A DNA stretch of 64,000 bases from Gammaproteobacteria bacterium (GTDB lineage Bacteria; Pseudomonadota; Gammaproteobacteria; Pseudomonadales; Pseudohongiellaceae): NCBI GenBank assembly GCA_021773355.1, contig JAJFKE010000050.1, positions 124,001-188,000 on the forward strand, written 5' to 3'. The position numbers and the translations under genes were made by a program. The notes under the pieces are model-generated. The model made no database searches, was not told the origin of the DNA, and was given only the letters and a program-made list of their open reading frames with translations. Within the stretch, counting starts at the first letter, position 1, and each line of letters opens with the position of its first letter. Shown here in pieces: positions 51,198 to 59,850 of the stretch.

Positions 51198-51221
51198 GGG
51201 GAAGACTTGTTAGTCTTCCCC
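51198..51221 (-). terminator. Strong terminator for the cytochrome/PQQ dehydrogenase operon
   Basis: Perfect 10-base arms GGGGAAGACT (51198-51207) and AGTCTTCCCC (51212-51221), loop TGTT. On the minus strand the stem is followed by TTTTATTATT. It sits 76 bases past the cytochrome gene stop. Confidence 0.8.
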
Positions 51222-51296
51222 GTTTTAATCCTGATACTCTCTGTTTCGCTCACGGATTGTACTTTACGATCAAAAGAAGTTCGGACTACTCAAGCG

Positions 51297-52127
51297 CTAC
51301 AAGGACATTAGAAACGCGAGCAGTATTTGTTGTTCAGCAGCAGCAAGGTTCGCATAGGTATCAGGCATTAAGGACTGATCCGAATCTCTTACCGATTTCA
51401 CCCTTTCTTTAAAATAGGTAACCCAACGGCGGCCATCCGCACTCTGAATCTGCACAGCCAGCTCTGAATCGTTACGGTAGCGACCGCGAATTATTGTGCC
51501 ATCTTCTTGCTCGACTTCTTTAGCTGCATAGCCACTGACAATTGTTGCGGAGGGATTAAGCAAAGCCTGCATCAGGGCATCCTCGCCTAAACGCTTGCTT
51601 AGACCATCCAGGGAAGGACCTACGCTGCCGCCCTGATCACCGTAAGAATGGCAGGTGGCGCAGGACGCCTCACCATTGAATAGCTGTTCGCCGGCCAGTA
51701 CTCGAGGATCATCACTTGGCCCAGCGTCATTATCTGCCAAATTTAGCGCCGGTTTTCCCTGCAAATTCCGAATATAGCTGGCGATATCAAAAATTTCAGT
51801 CTCGCTGAGCGAACCTTCCCAGGCGACCATACCTGTTCCGGAGCGCCCTTCGCTTATGACTGTCAGCAAGTCTTGATCAGATAAACGATTTGCTACGCCA
51901 TCGGTTAACGGCTTACCCATCGTCTGACCTTCACCCAAAGCACCGTGGCAAATCTGGCAATAAGCATTGTAGAGTTCCTGTCCCTCACCTACACCAGCAA
52001 TCGCAGCAGAAGACACGGCACAGAATGAGAAAACAGTCGCGGAGATTTTTAAAATCCGCGACGCGGCATCGGTTACAGTTTTAATTATTTTCAATTCGAT
52101 AGTCCATAAAACGGATGAAGCATTCAT
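51297..52127 (-). CDS. Dihaem cytochrome c
   Basis: 276 residues. A signal segment ends near AVSSAAIAG; haem sites are CQICH at 57-61 and CATCH at 156-160, each in a cytochrome c domain (YNAYCQICHGALGEGQTM, GEASCATCHSYGDQGGSVG). GTGMVAWEGSLSE and SATIVSGYA may hold the distal ligands. It is encoded 27 bases after the PQQ dehydrogenase in the same direction, so it is the probable periplasmic electron acceptor of that enzyme. Confidence 0.88.
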   Translation of the reverse strand: MNASSVLWTIELKIIKTVTDAASRILKISATVFSFCAVSSAAIAGVGEGQELYNAYCQICHGALGEGQTMGKPLTDGVANRLSDQDLLTVISEGRSGTGMVAWEGSLSETEIFDIASYIRNLQGKPALNLADNDAGPSDDPRVLAGEQLFNGEASCATCHSYGDQGGSVGPSLDGLSKRLGEDALMQALLNPSATIVSGYAAKEVEQEDGTIIRGRYRNDSELAVQIQSADGRRWVTYFKERVKSVRDSDQSLMPDTYANLAAAEQQILLAFLMSL

Positions 52128-52154
52128 ATTTTATTCTTGTACTGGCCAACTCGG

Positions 52155-53795
52155 CTACAAGCTAAATAAAATATAGTTGCCGGTAGCGATGCCGGTAGCC
52201 ACGCCTTCACGGGTAACCGGGTTTCGAGTTCCGGAAGCTACTCCAATATACTGTTTGCCATCGATGGTGAAGCTAGTCGGAGGCGCATAAACACCACTAC
52301 CTGTCTGGAACTTCCACAGCACCTCACCAGTTTCATCGTTCATGGCGTATACATAGCCATCGGGTGCACCTGAAAATACCAAGCCGCCGCCGGTGGATAG
52401 AGTACCCGCCCAATTGAAGTTTCCTGGCATTTCTTTTTGCCAGGCTATTTCACCGCTGAGCATATCAAAGGCCACAACCCATCCGGTGCCTGTGGTATCA
52501 AATTGCGGAATACCACCTAAATCCATGGTGCCGGGTCGCCCATCACCCTCACGGCGAATAAAGCGCGTACCCCATTCCGTGGTCGGAATGTAGAGCATAT
52601 GTGTATCGGGGCTATAAGAGGCGGGTGGCCAGTTCTTGCCGCCATACAGGCCGGGGAACACCATGGTGTCGGCCGGCTCATACAACTCTTCTTTTAATAC
52701 AGGCTTGCCACGTTCATCTCTTTCCGCCCAATTCACCCGGGTGTACTCACCCGCATACAGAAAATCGCCGTTCATTCGATCCAAAGCGTAGACATGACCA
52801 TTTCTAGACACTTGCACGATCATTTTGCGCATTTGCCCGTTATACATCTCTTCGATGATCATCGGCTCAGAAGTAGAGTCATGATCAAATTCGTCTCTGG
52901 GAGAGGTCTGAAAATACCAGCGCAGGTCGCCACTATCTGCATCCAGGGCTACTACCGAGTTTGAGTACAGATTGTCGCCGGCGCGTACGTTGTTGTTTAT
53001 GTCTGGCCAAGGGTTACCCGTACCCCAGAACACCATGTCGGTTTCCGGGTCGTAGGTACCAGTTACCCAAGTAGGCGCTCCACCCGTTTTCCAGGAATCG
53101 CCTGCCCAGGTCTCATTTCCAGGCTCACCCTCCGCTGGCGTGGTATAGAAGCGCCAGCGCCGCTCACCGGTGTTTACGTCGTAGGCATCTATATAGCCTC
53201 GGATACCGTATTCACCCCCACCTACACCAATCAAAACCATGTCTTTTACAACCAGGGGCGCACCGGTGACGGAAAACGACTCGCGGTGATCACCGACCTC
53301 GGCATCCCATAACTGGATACCTGTAGCCGCATCGAAAGCTAGCAGGTGTGCATCGAGAGTTCCCCAGAAAACCTTATCCTCATGTAAGCCAACACCTCGA
53401 TTATGGGGCCCACAGCAAAGATCGACATTCTCAAAATCATGGTCATAACGCCACAGCTCGTCACCGGTGAGAGGATCGACTACTATTAAATGACTGTTTG
53501 CCGTAGTCAGGTACATACGGCCATCGTTGACCAGGGCAGTGACTTCATAAGCACCGCCGGTTACGCCGTTTTGCTTGATCCATACCGGCCTAAGATTGGC
53601 CACGGTATCGCGATTTATCTGGGCATCCGGCATATAGCGCCAGGCACCGTAGTTCTTGCCATAGGTTACCCAGCGATCGGAATAGTCCTGTGCATTTTCC
53701 AGAATATCTGTAGTCACGTTCTGAGCGATAGCTGCAGAGGAAAATAGGCCGGTACTCACGAGTAGTACTAACAGTGACTTTGAAATTTTAGTCAT
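52155..53795 (-). CDS. PQQ-dependent alcohol dehydrogenase, lanthanide-type active site
   Basis: 546 residues, signal peptide ending SSAAIAQ. It keeps the full type I quinoprotein set: vicinal disulfide DLCCGPHNRG (Cys127-Cys128), GGGEYGIRGY (Glu195), PGNETWAGDSWKTGG, WGTGNPWPD (Asn261) and SPRDEFDHDS. The last has the catalytic Asp304 and a second Asp306 two residues on, the position that distinguishes lanthanide-dependent XoxF-type and ExaF-type enzymes from Ca-dependent MxaF. It oxidises alcohols in the periplasm; no cytochrome domain is fused. Partner cytochrome gene follows. Divergent from the malonate operon. Confidence 0.92.
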   Translation of the reverse strand: MTKISKSLLVLLVSTGLFSSAAIAQNVTTDILENAQDYSDRWVTYGKNYGAWRYMPDAQINRDTVANLRPVWIKQNGVTGGAYEVTALVNDGRMYLTTANSHLIVVDPLTGDELWRYDHDFENVDLCCGPHNRGVGLHEDKVFWGTLDAHLLAFDAATGIQLWDAEVGDHRESFSVTGAPLVVKDMVLIGVGGGEYGIRGYIDAYDVNTGERRWRFYTTPAEGEPGNETWAGDSWKTGGAPTWVTGTYDPETDMVFWGTGNPWPDINNNVRAGDNLYSNSVVALDADSGDLRWYFQTSPRDEFDHDSTSEPMIIEEMYNGQMRKMIVQVSRNGHVYALDRMNGDFLYAGEYTRVNWAERDERGKPVLKEELYEPADTMVFPGLYGGKNWPPASYSPDTHMLYIPTTEWGTRFIRREGDGRPGTMDLGGIPQFDTTGTGWVVAFDMLSGEIAWQKEMPGNFNWAGTLSTGGGLVFSGAPDGYVYAMNDETGEVLWKFQTGSGVYAPPTSFTIDGKQYIGVASGTRNPVTREGVATGIATGNYILFSL

Positions 53796-54080
53796 TTGAA
53801 TAACCTTTTAAGCGTTGAATGTCTGTATTTGTAGCTGAATTCTGCAAGGTGGCAGTGCGTGGTCATTGATCTTGAGCACCCAGCAAACCGGAGCACAATT
53901 AAGCTATAAACCCACTACCGCTGTCAATTCACAAGCCAGCAATTCGCTGCTATATCGGGACGAAATCGCCCAATTTGCAGTGAAGCCTGGCAAATTGCAC
54001 AAAAACCACCTGCGTCATATCATCAGGCCAACTAAATCGCGCTTCACGCCGCCTACTGCTCGCACAATAAGGATAATAAA

Positions 54081-54461
54081 ATGATTGTTTACGGTGTAGC
54101 CCTGCTATCTGCCTGTCTAATACTGGGAATGCTAATTGGCGAAGTTCTTGGTATCGCTCTTGCCGTAGAGGCCAATGTTGGCGGGGTAGGCATAGCCATG
54201 CTGTTTTTGGTGCTGACCAGTAATTCAGACAAATTCAAAGCGCTGGTGGAGGGCGCATCGGGGATGGGGATTCAGTTTTGGTCGGCGATGTATATTCCGA
54301 TTGTTGTGGCGATGGCTGCTAGGCAGAATGTAGTCGCTGCATTCGAAGGCGGCATGCTGGCGGTGGTGGCGGGGGTTGCCGCCGTGGTAGTGAGTTTCGC
54401 TCTGGTTCCAGTAATCAGCAAGATAGGTCGATCAGACATCGGCACTGAGGAGAATCAATAG
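54081..54461 (+). CDS. madL: Malonate transporter subunit MadL
   Basis: 126 residues with four hydrophobic helices. VYGVALLSACLILGMLIGEVLG, EANVGGVGIAMLFLVLTSN, MGIQFWSAMYIPIVVAMAARQNVVAA and GGMLAVVAGVAAV are characteristic of MadL. It functions with MadM as a sodium-coupled malonate importer. Its stop overlaps the madM start by one base. Confidence 0.92.
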   Translation: MIVYGVALLSACLILGMLIGEVLGIALAVEANVGGVGIAMLFLVLTSNSDKFKALVEGASGMGIQFWSAMYIPIVVAMAARQNVVAAFEGGMLAVVAGVAAVVVSFALVPVISKIGRSDIGTEENQ

Positions 54462-55219
54462 TGGAAATCCTCGAAACTGTCTTTGTCAGAAATTCCCTCA
54501 TCGTCGCCTTCGCTGTTGTGGGTGTCACCATCTGGATCTCCTATTTTGTCGCCCACAAACTTACCAACGGCCGAATCCATGGTTCGGCTATCGCCATAGC
54601 GCTTGGCTTAATAGCCGCCTACTTCGGAGGAAAAGCAACCGGCGGCAGCACCGGTGTAGCAGATATCACCCTGCTTGGTGGCATAGGCTTGATGGGTGGG
54701 GGCATGATGCGTGACTTCGCAATTGTTGCCACCGCCTTCGGCGTTAAACTGGGTGAACTAAAGAAGGCAGGAATAGCAGGGGTTATTTCGATTTTTGCAG
54801 GCGTAATCGTCTCCTTTATCGTGGGCGCAGTGGTGGCGATTCTTTATGGTCACACCGACCCGGTTGCTGTAACTACCATAGGCGCGGGCGCAGTAACCTA
54901 TATCGTTGGTCCGGTAACCGGATCAGCGCTGGGTGCAAGTTCCGATATAATCGCGCTGAGCGTTGCGGCAGGATTGATCAAATCCATCCTGGTCATGATA
55001 GGAACACCAATGGTGGCGAAGGCGATTGGCCTGAACAACCCGCAATCGGCGATGGTGTTTGGTGGATTGATGGGAACTACTTCAGGCGTTGCCGCAGGTC
55101 TGGCAGCAACCGATCCCAAGTTGGTTCCCTACGGCGCGATGACCGCCACTTTTTACACTGGTGTTGGATGCCTGCTGGGTCCATCGATATTGTTCATTAT
55201 CGTCAATGCTCTGTTATAA
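54461..55219 (+). CDS. madM: Malonate transporter subunit MadM
   Basis: 252 residues from GTG 54461. About seven helices with many Gly-rich motifs: KLTNGRIHGSAIAIALGLIAAYFGGKATGG, DITLLGGIGLMGGGMMRDFAIVATAFG, GAVTYIVGPVTGSALGASSD and SAMVFGGLMGTTSGVAAGLAATDP. This is the larger MadM subunit. Malonate import by MadLM feeds the malonyl-CoA synthetase gene next door. Confidence 0.92.
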   Translation: MEILETVFVRNSLIVAFAVVGVTIWISYFVAHKLTNGRIHGSAIAIALGLIAAYFGGKATGGSTGVADITLLGGIGLMGGGMMRDFAIVATAFGVKLGELKKAGIAGVISIFAGVIVSFIVGAVVAILYGHTDPVAVTTIGAGAVTYIVGPVTGSALGASSDIIALSVAAGLIKSILVMIGTPMVAKAIGLNNPQSAMVFGGLMGTTSGVAAGLAATDPKLVPYGAMTATFYTGVGCLLGPSILFIIVNALL

Positions 55220-55293
55220 GTTTTTCTAACTTTAAATTTAAACTAATTATTAGAACCGACTCCAAAAATTAGCAGCACAAGGGAACGTAGCAA

Positions 55294-56778
55294 ATGCCGC
55301 AAAATAATTTTCCTAATTTGAACAATGACAACAATGAAATTGCATTAGTAGAAGGAGATAGTTCCTATAGTTATGCCGAGGTAAATCAGAGTATTGATAA
55401 ATTCGCTACTGGATTACTTAATGGGCGCGAAGATTTACAGGAAGAGCGCGTTGCATTTTTTATTCCAGCGAGTCTCGACTATGTGACAACCATGCATGGA
55501 GTGTGGCGTGCTGGTGGAATCGCCGTTCCGCTAAATGTGGCGTCTGCAGTTGCAGAACTTGAACACTATCTGAGTTGTGCCAGCGTTACCAGCATGATAG
55601 CCAATGGAGAGTATCAAGAATCCTTAGCCGAACTTTGCGCTGAAATGAATATCGAATTGATGTCCGTTGCCGACGTGATGGCGGAAGCGCCAGGGCCGCT
55701 GCCTGAGGTATTACCCGAGCGGCGAGCAATGATGCTGTTCACTAGCGGCACTACCAACAAACCCAAAGGTGTGGTGAGCACGCACAAAACCATACGTGCA
55801 CAGATAACCACCTTAATCGAAGCCTGGAGTTGGACCGATCAAGATGCTATCCCTCTGTTTCTGCCTCTGCATCACATTCACGGCATCATCAACATACTGA
55901 GTTGTGGCCTCTGGGCCGGAGCTACTGTGCATTTGTTCGCGAAGTTTGATATCCCGAAAATAACGGCTGAAGTAGTTGCCGGTACTTACAATGTGTTTAT
56001 GGCCGTGCCCACAATCTACGTAAAACTTATTCAGTATTTTGACACCCTGGATGCCGGCGAAGTCAGTAAAATCTGTGATGGCTTCAGACCTATGAGACTG
56101 AATATATCCGGCTCAGCAGCATGTCCGGTGAAGCTCTTCAATCAATGGAAGGAATTGACAGGTCAAGTATTGTTGGAGCGTTACGGGATGACGGAAATAG
56201 GCATGGGCCTGTCCAATCCCTATGATGGCGAGAGACGTGCGGGACATGTGGGGCAGCCGCTGCCGGGGGTAGAAGCGCAACTCTTCGACGAAGACCATAA
56301 TCCGATCACAGAAGAAAATACACCTGGGGAAATACGCATCAAAGGTGACAATGTATTTCTCGAATACTGGGCGAACGAAAAAGCCACTACAGAAAGTTTT
56401 CATGACGGTTGGTTTTGTACCGGTGATGTCGCAGTTATCGATGATGGCTACTACCGAATTATGGGTCGTTCCTCTATCGATATAATCAAATCCGGTGGCT
56501 ACAAACTTTCCGCACTCGAAATAGAAGGCACCCTGCTAACCCACGAAGATATTGCCGAGTGTGCAGTGATCGGTGTAGAAGACGAAACCTGGGGAGAGTC
56601 AGTCATGGCCTTCATCGGATTGAAACCAGGAGCGAGCATGGAGTACGCCGACCTTAAAGGCTGGTGTGACGGTAAAATGTCTTCTTATAAAATACCGAAG
56701 GCAATAAAAATAGTCGAAGCTCTGCCACGCAACGCTATGGGAAAGGTGACTAAACCCGATCTCAAGAATCTAGTGTAA
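55294..56778 (+). CDS. matB: Malonyl-CoA synthetase (MatB-like acyl-CoA ligase)
   Basis: 494 residues of the ANL superfamily. P-loop MLFTSGTTNKPKGVVSTHK, then LPLHHIHGIINIL, ERYGMTEIGMGLSNPY, WFCTGDVA, SSIDIIKSGGYKLSALEIE (a MatB-like A8 region) and the catalytic lysine in NAMGKVTKPDL. It makes malonyl-CoA from malonate, CoA and ATP. Placement right after madLM strongly supports this substrate. No malonyl-CoA decarboxylase gene lies nearby, so use in fatty-acid synthesis rather than acetate release is possible. Confidence 0.88.
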   Translation: MPQNNFPNLNNDNNEIALVEGDSSYSYAEVNQSIDKFATGLLNGREDLQEERVAFFIPASLDYVTTMHGVWRAGGIAVPLNVASAVAELEHYLSCASVTSMIANGEYQESLAELCAEMNIELMSVADVMAEAPGPLPEVLPERRAMMLFTSGTTNKPKGVVSTHKTIRAQITTLIEAWSWTDQDAIPLFLPLHHIHGIINILSCGLWAGATVHLFAKFDIPKITAEVVAGTYNVFMAVPTIYVKLIQYFDTLDAGEVSKICDGFRPMRLNISGSAACPVKLFNQWKELTGQVLLERYGMTEIGMGLSNPYDGERRAGHVGQPLPGVEAQLFDEDHNPITEENTPGEIRIKGDNVFLEYWANEKATTESFHDGWFCTGDVAVIDDGYYRIMGRSSIDIIKSGGYKLSALEIEGTLLTHEDIAECAVIGVEDETWGESVMAFIGLKPGASMEYADLKGWCDGKMSSYKIPKAIKIVEALPRNAMGKVTKPDLKNLV

Positions 56779-56829
56779 CATAGGGCCATTCGCCTCAGCA
56801 CGGGCAGAAAACCTTTAGGAGGTGTAGTA

Positions 56830-57318
56830 ATGGAAAAACTATTCTACTCGACCAAGTTTGTTTACGCGGCAGTAAGTTTGTTAACACTGATTCCTACCGC
56901 CCTATTGGCGGCCGATTCCTTGCAAGATATTCAGCAAAAATTTCAGGGTGACTTCGAACTTGTAAGTTACTACCAGTTCCCAGCCCAGGGCGAGCCGATA
57001 GATATGAACTATATTGGCCGACTTAGTTATGATGCCCACGGCAATATGGCCGGCCTGGGAATGCCCCGCGATTTACCTGCCAGAAGCGCCGACTCCGAAG
57101 AACGCATTACAGGCGGTTTTGCCTACTGGGGGAAGGTGAGCTTCGATCTGCAGAGCAATATTGTCATACACCACGTAGAAGGCTCTCCTATGGTCCCGCA
57201 GTGGGTCGGTGGAGAAAATATTCGGCACTTCGAGTTTAGTGATGGACTGCTAAAACTTTCTCTGAAGGATAGTTCGGGACGTACCACCGCTACTCTCAGC
57301 TGGAAAAAACTGCCTTAG
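56830..57318 (+). CDS. Exported lipocalin-like domain protein
   Basis: 162 residues with an AGGAGGTG ribosome site at 56817-56824. Signal peptide ends TALLAADS. The rest fits the lipocalin-like domain family (PF13924-type): LQDIQQKFQGDFELVSYYQF, MNYIGRLSYDAHGNMAG, GGFAYWGKVSFDLQSN, ending GRTTATLSWKKL. Such barrels bind small hydrophobic ligands; no ligand known. 51 bases after the matB-like gene, so possibly in the same transcript. Confidence 0.78.
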   Translation: MEKLFYSTKFVYAAVSLLTLIPTALLAADSLQDIQQKFQGDFELVSYYQFPAQGEPIDMNYIGRLSYDAHGNMAGLGMPRDLPARSADSEERITGGFAYWGKVSFDLQSNIVIHHVEGSPMVPQWVGGENIRHFEFSDGLLKLSLKDSSGRTTATLSWKKLP

Positions 57319-57449
57319 CTTGTCTGTTGGCTATATAGTCCAGGCAATTCCCTTCCTTCCATGCAATCGAATTTGACTACCTCTCAGGTAATTGTCCTGG
57401 GTAGGTGCACGCACTACTATGCTGGCTTTTCTGGTAAGCGGGAGCACGC

Positions 57450-57833
57450 ATGCGCTATTTCATCGTGTTTGCCTATCTACTCGCTGCGGCCCCCTGATAT
57501 GGTGTGCTCTCGAACCAAATGCTCACCCAATTGTATGGCATTCAAATAGACTCAGCGGAATTATCTCTGCTGCTAAGACACCGCGCGGTTCTGTTTGGGA
57601 TGGTAGGCAGCCTGCTGCTTGCAGCCGCCTTCCTGCCGCGACTGAGGACGCAGGCGGGATTTGCGGGATTGCTTAGTATGGTGTCCTCTATTCTGCTGTT
57701 TGTCTTAACAGGAGCTGGTAGCGCTAGCCTGCCAAGGGTGGCATTAATTGATGCAGTCGTTTGTCTCGTGTTCATAGTTGGTTTTGGCCTGCATCTAATT
57801 TCTACTCACAGGCATGGTGCTGACCTGATTTGA
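57450..57833 (+). pseudogene. Small membrane protein interrupted by an in-frame TGA
   Basis: ATG 57450 has an excellent GGGAG site (57440-57444). It reads MRYFIVFAYLLAAAP, then TGA at 57495-57497, then in the same frame YGVLSNQMLTQLYGIQID, LLLRHRAVLFGMVGSLLLAA and two more helices to TGA at 57833. The 127-codon frame without the TGA would give four membrane helices and a continuous family-like protein. A GTG at 57504 could give a shorter 109-residue product with no ribosome site. This is either a recent nonsense mutation or an error. Confidence 0.6.
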
Positions 57834-58044
57834 AAATCACCTACGACATCAAGTAGCCGGTTCCAGCGGTTAATCTAGACTTGGGAATTTGGAACAGCAG
57901 TCTTGCGACTAGGACTTAGCGCTGGCGAGAAGCGTCGCTTCACCCGGGTTTTCTAGTTAACGGTAGACACAGGACTAAATAAGCGTGGACATTTGTAAAT
58001 TCGGCCTTTAGATTCAGGTAGAACAACCAGCCGAGGACCTACAA

Positions 58045-59787
58045 ATGCTGCGCTTACGCTCTATTCCTGCTTTTCTGTGCTTATTCCTGTTTTTGCAATC
58101 TTCAATCCTGGCCCAAACCGGCAATACTGAGCTGTTACAAAGCCTGAGTGCGGTTTCTACTAGCATGCTAGAGAATCCACCGGAGCAAGATTGGTTGCTT
58201 TGGCGCCGCACCTACGACAGCCAGGGATTTAGTCCTCTTGCACAAATTAATAGAGATAACGTAGAGCGGTTGGCTCAGGCTTGGAGAGTAGATCTCTCAT
58301 CCGGACCAAATATGGCAACACCTCTGGTTCATGACGGTGTGATGTTTCTTGCCGATACCGAAGACATTGTGCTGGCACTGGACGCGCGTTCCGGCGCTGA
58401 GCTATGGCGTTACCAACATGAGTCCGGCGCAGGCCCCAATGCCAAGATCGGCATAGCATTGCATGCAAACAAGGTGCTCATACCAACCCTGGATCTTCAT
58501 GTAGTAGCCCTGGATAACAAGTCAGGGGCCGTTATATGGGACCATGAAATTATTGCCACAAGTACGGGTCCTATACCCTATTCACTGCGTGGATCACCAC
58601 TTGTTGCAAATGGTGTAGTCATTCAAGGAGTGACTGCAACCATGACACCCGAGGGTGGATTCATAGTTGGTATCGATCTCGATTCTGGCGAGGAAATTTG
58701 GCGATTTCACACAGTTGCTCGGCCTGACGAGCCAGGCGGTAATACCTGGAACAACCTGTCTCTGGCAGAGCGAAGTGGTGGTTCGGTTTGGGTGCCTGGC
58801 AGTTATGAACCAGACTTGGATTTGGTCTATTTCGGCACAGCTCCTACATATGATACAGCTCCATTGCTAGAATCACTGGGCTTGCCCGGAGTAAGCAACG
58901 ATGCCTTATATACAAACGCGACCATTGCATTACGACCAAACAGCGGCGAACTGGTTTGGTACTATCAACATATGGCAAACGACCAGTGGGACTTGGACTG
59001 GGTGTACGAACGACAAATTTTAGATTTGGAAGTTGCAGGTGTAGATCGCCGCGTTATAGTAACAGCAGGCAAGATGGCACTTTACGATGCGCTAGATGCT
59101 GCCAGTGGTGAATATTTATTTTCTATTGATGTGGGTCTACAAAATATTATTAGCGGCGTAGATCCAGACACTGGGGAAAAAACGCTACATCCAAATGCGA
59201 TACCAAGCTCGGAGCAGGCCCACTTGCTCTGCCCATTCTCCAACGGTGGTAGAAACTGGCAAGCGGCGGCGATGAACCAAGAGTCTAAAATGTTATACCT
59301 GCCACTAGCAGAAATTTGCATGATGGCTGGACCCACGACCGATCAAGGCGGACTACTCAGCACGGGTGTGGCGCTCAACCCCGCGCCACTTCCTGACAAC
59401 GGCGGGAAGTTCGGTAGATTGCAAGCGATAAATCTGGAAACTCAAGAAGTAGCCTGGAGCTTCCGTGAAAACGTTCCCCCTACTTCAGCAGTTCTGGCAA
59501 CAGGCGGTGGCTTGGTTTTTGGTGGCGCACTGGATCAATCGTTCAAGGCATTCGACCAAGACAATGGCGAAGTATTATGGGAAACAGATCTTGGTGACAT
59601 CGCAGCATCTTTCCCCATTAGCTACTCAGTTGAGGGTACACAGTATATTGCTGTAGTAGTTGGGCAACCAAGCATACATACAAACCTCTGGTTAGGCGTG
59701 GTATCCGCTTTTCTTGGCGCCGAAGGTACGGCTCTTCGCAGCCTGTCAAGAACAGGCCCTGCCATCGTTGTGTATGCATTGAACTAA
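58045..59787 (+). CDS. Exported PQQ-propeller dehydrogenase-like protein
   Basis: 580 residues with signal peptide (FLCLFLFLQSSILAQ) and an eight-bladed quinoprotein propeller: SPLAQINRDNVERLAQAW, LALDARSGAELWRY, VVALDNKSGAVIWDH, GIDLDSGEEIWRF, DQWDLDWVYER and AFDQDNGEVLWETDLG. DQWDLDWVYER keeps the Asp-x-Asp at the catalytic position, but the usual Asn is absent (FGTAPTYDTAP) and there is no fused cytochrome. It is distant from both 8672/10831 and 52155. The radical SAM and transporter genes follow on the same strand. Confidence 0.82.
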   Translation: MLRLRSIPAFLCLFLFLQSSILAQTGNTELLQSLSAVSTSMLENPPEQDWLLWRRTYDSQGFSPLAQINRDNVERLAQAWRVDLSSGPNMATPLVHDGVMFLADTEDIVLALDARSGAELWRYQHESGAGPNAKIGIALHANKVLIPTLDLHVVALDNKSGAVIWDHEIIATSTGPIPYSLRGSPLVANGVVIQGVTATMTPEGGFIVGIDLDSGEEIWRFHTVARPDEPGGNTWNNLSLAERSGGSVWVPGSYEPDLDLVYFGTAPTYDTAPLLESLGLPGVSNDALYTNATIALRPNSGELVWYYQHMANDQWDLDWVYERQILDLEVAGVDRRVIVTAGKMALYDALDAASGEYLFSIDVGLQNIISGVDPDTGEKTLHPNAIPSSEQAHLLCPFSNGGRNWQAAAMNQESKMLYLPLAEICMMAGPTTDQGGLLSTGVALNPAPLPDNGGKFGRLQAINLETQEVAWSFRENVPPTSAVLATGGGLVFGGALDQSFKAFDQDNGEVLWETDLGDIAASFPISYSVEGTQYIAVVVGQPSIHTNLWLGVVSAFLGAEGTALRSLSRTGPAIVVYALN

Positions 59788-59850
59788 TAGGCGATAGTGT
59801 GTTCAGTCGTGATAAATAGTGACGTTGCTGGAATATAAGAAGGAATTTAC

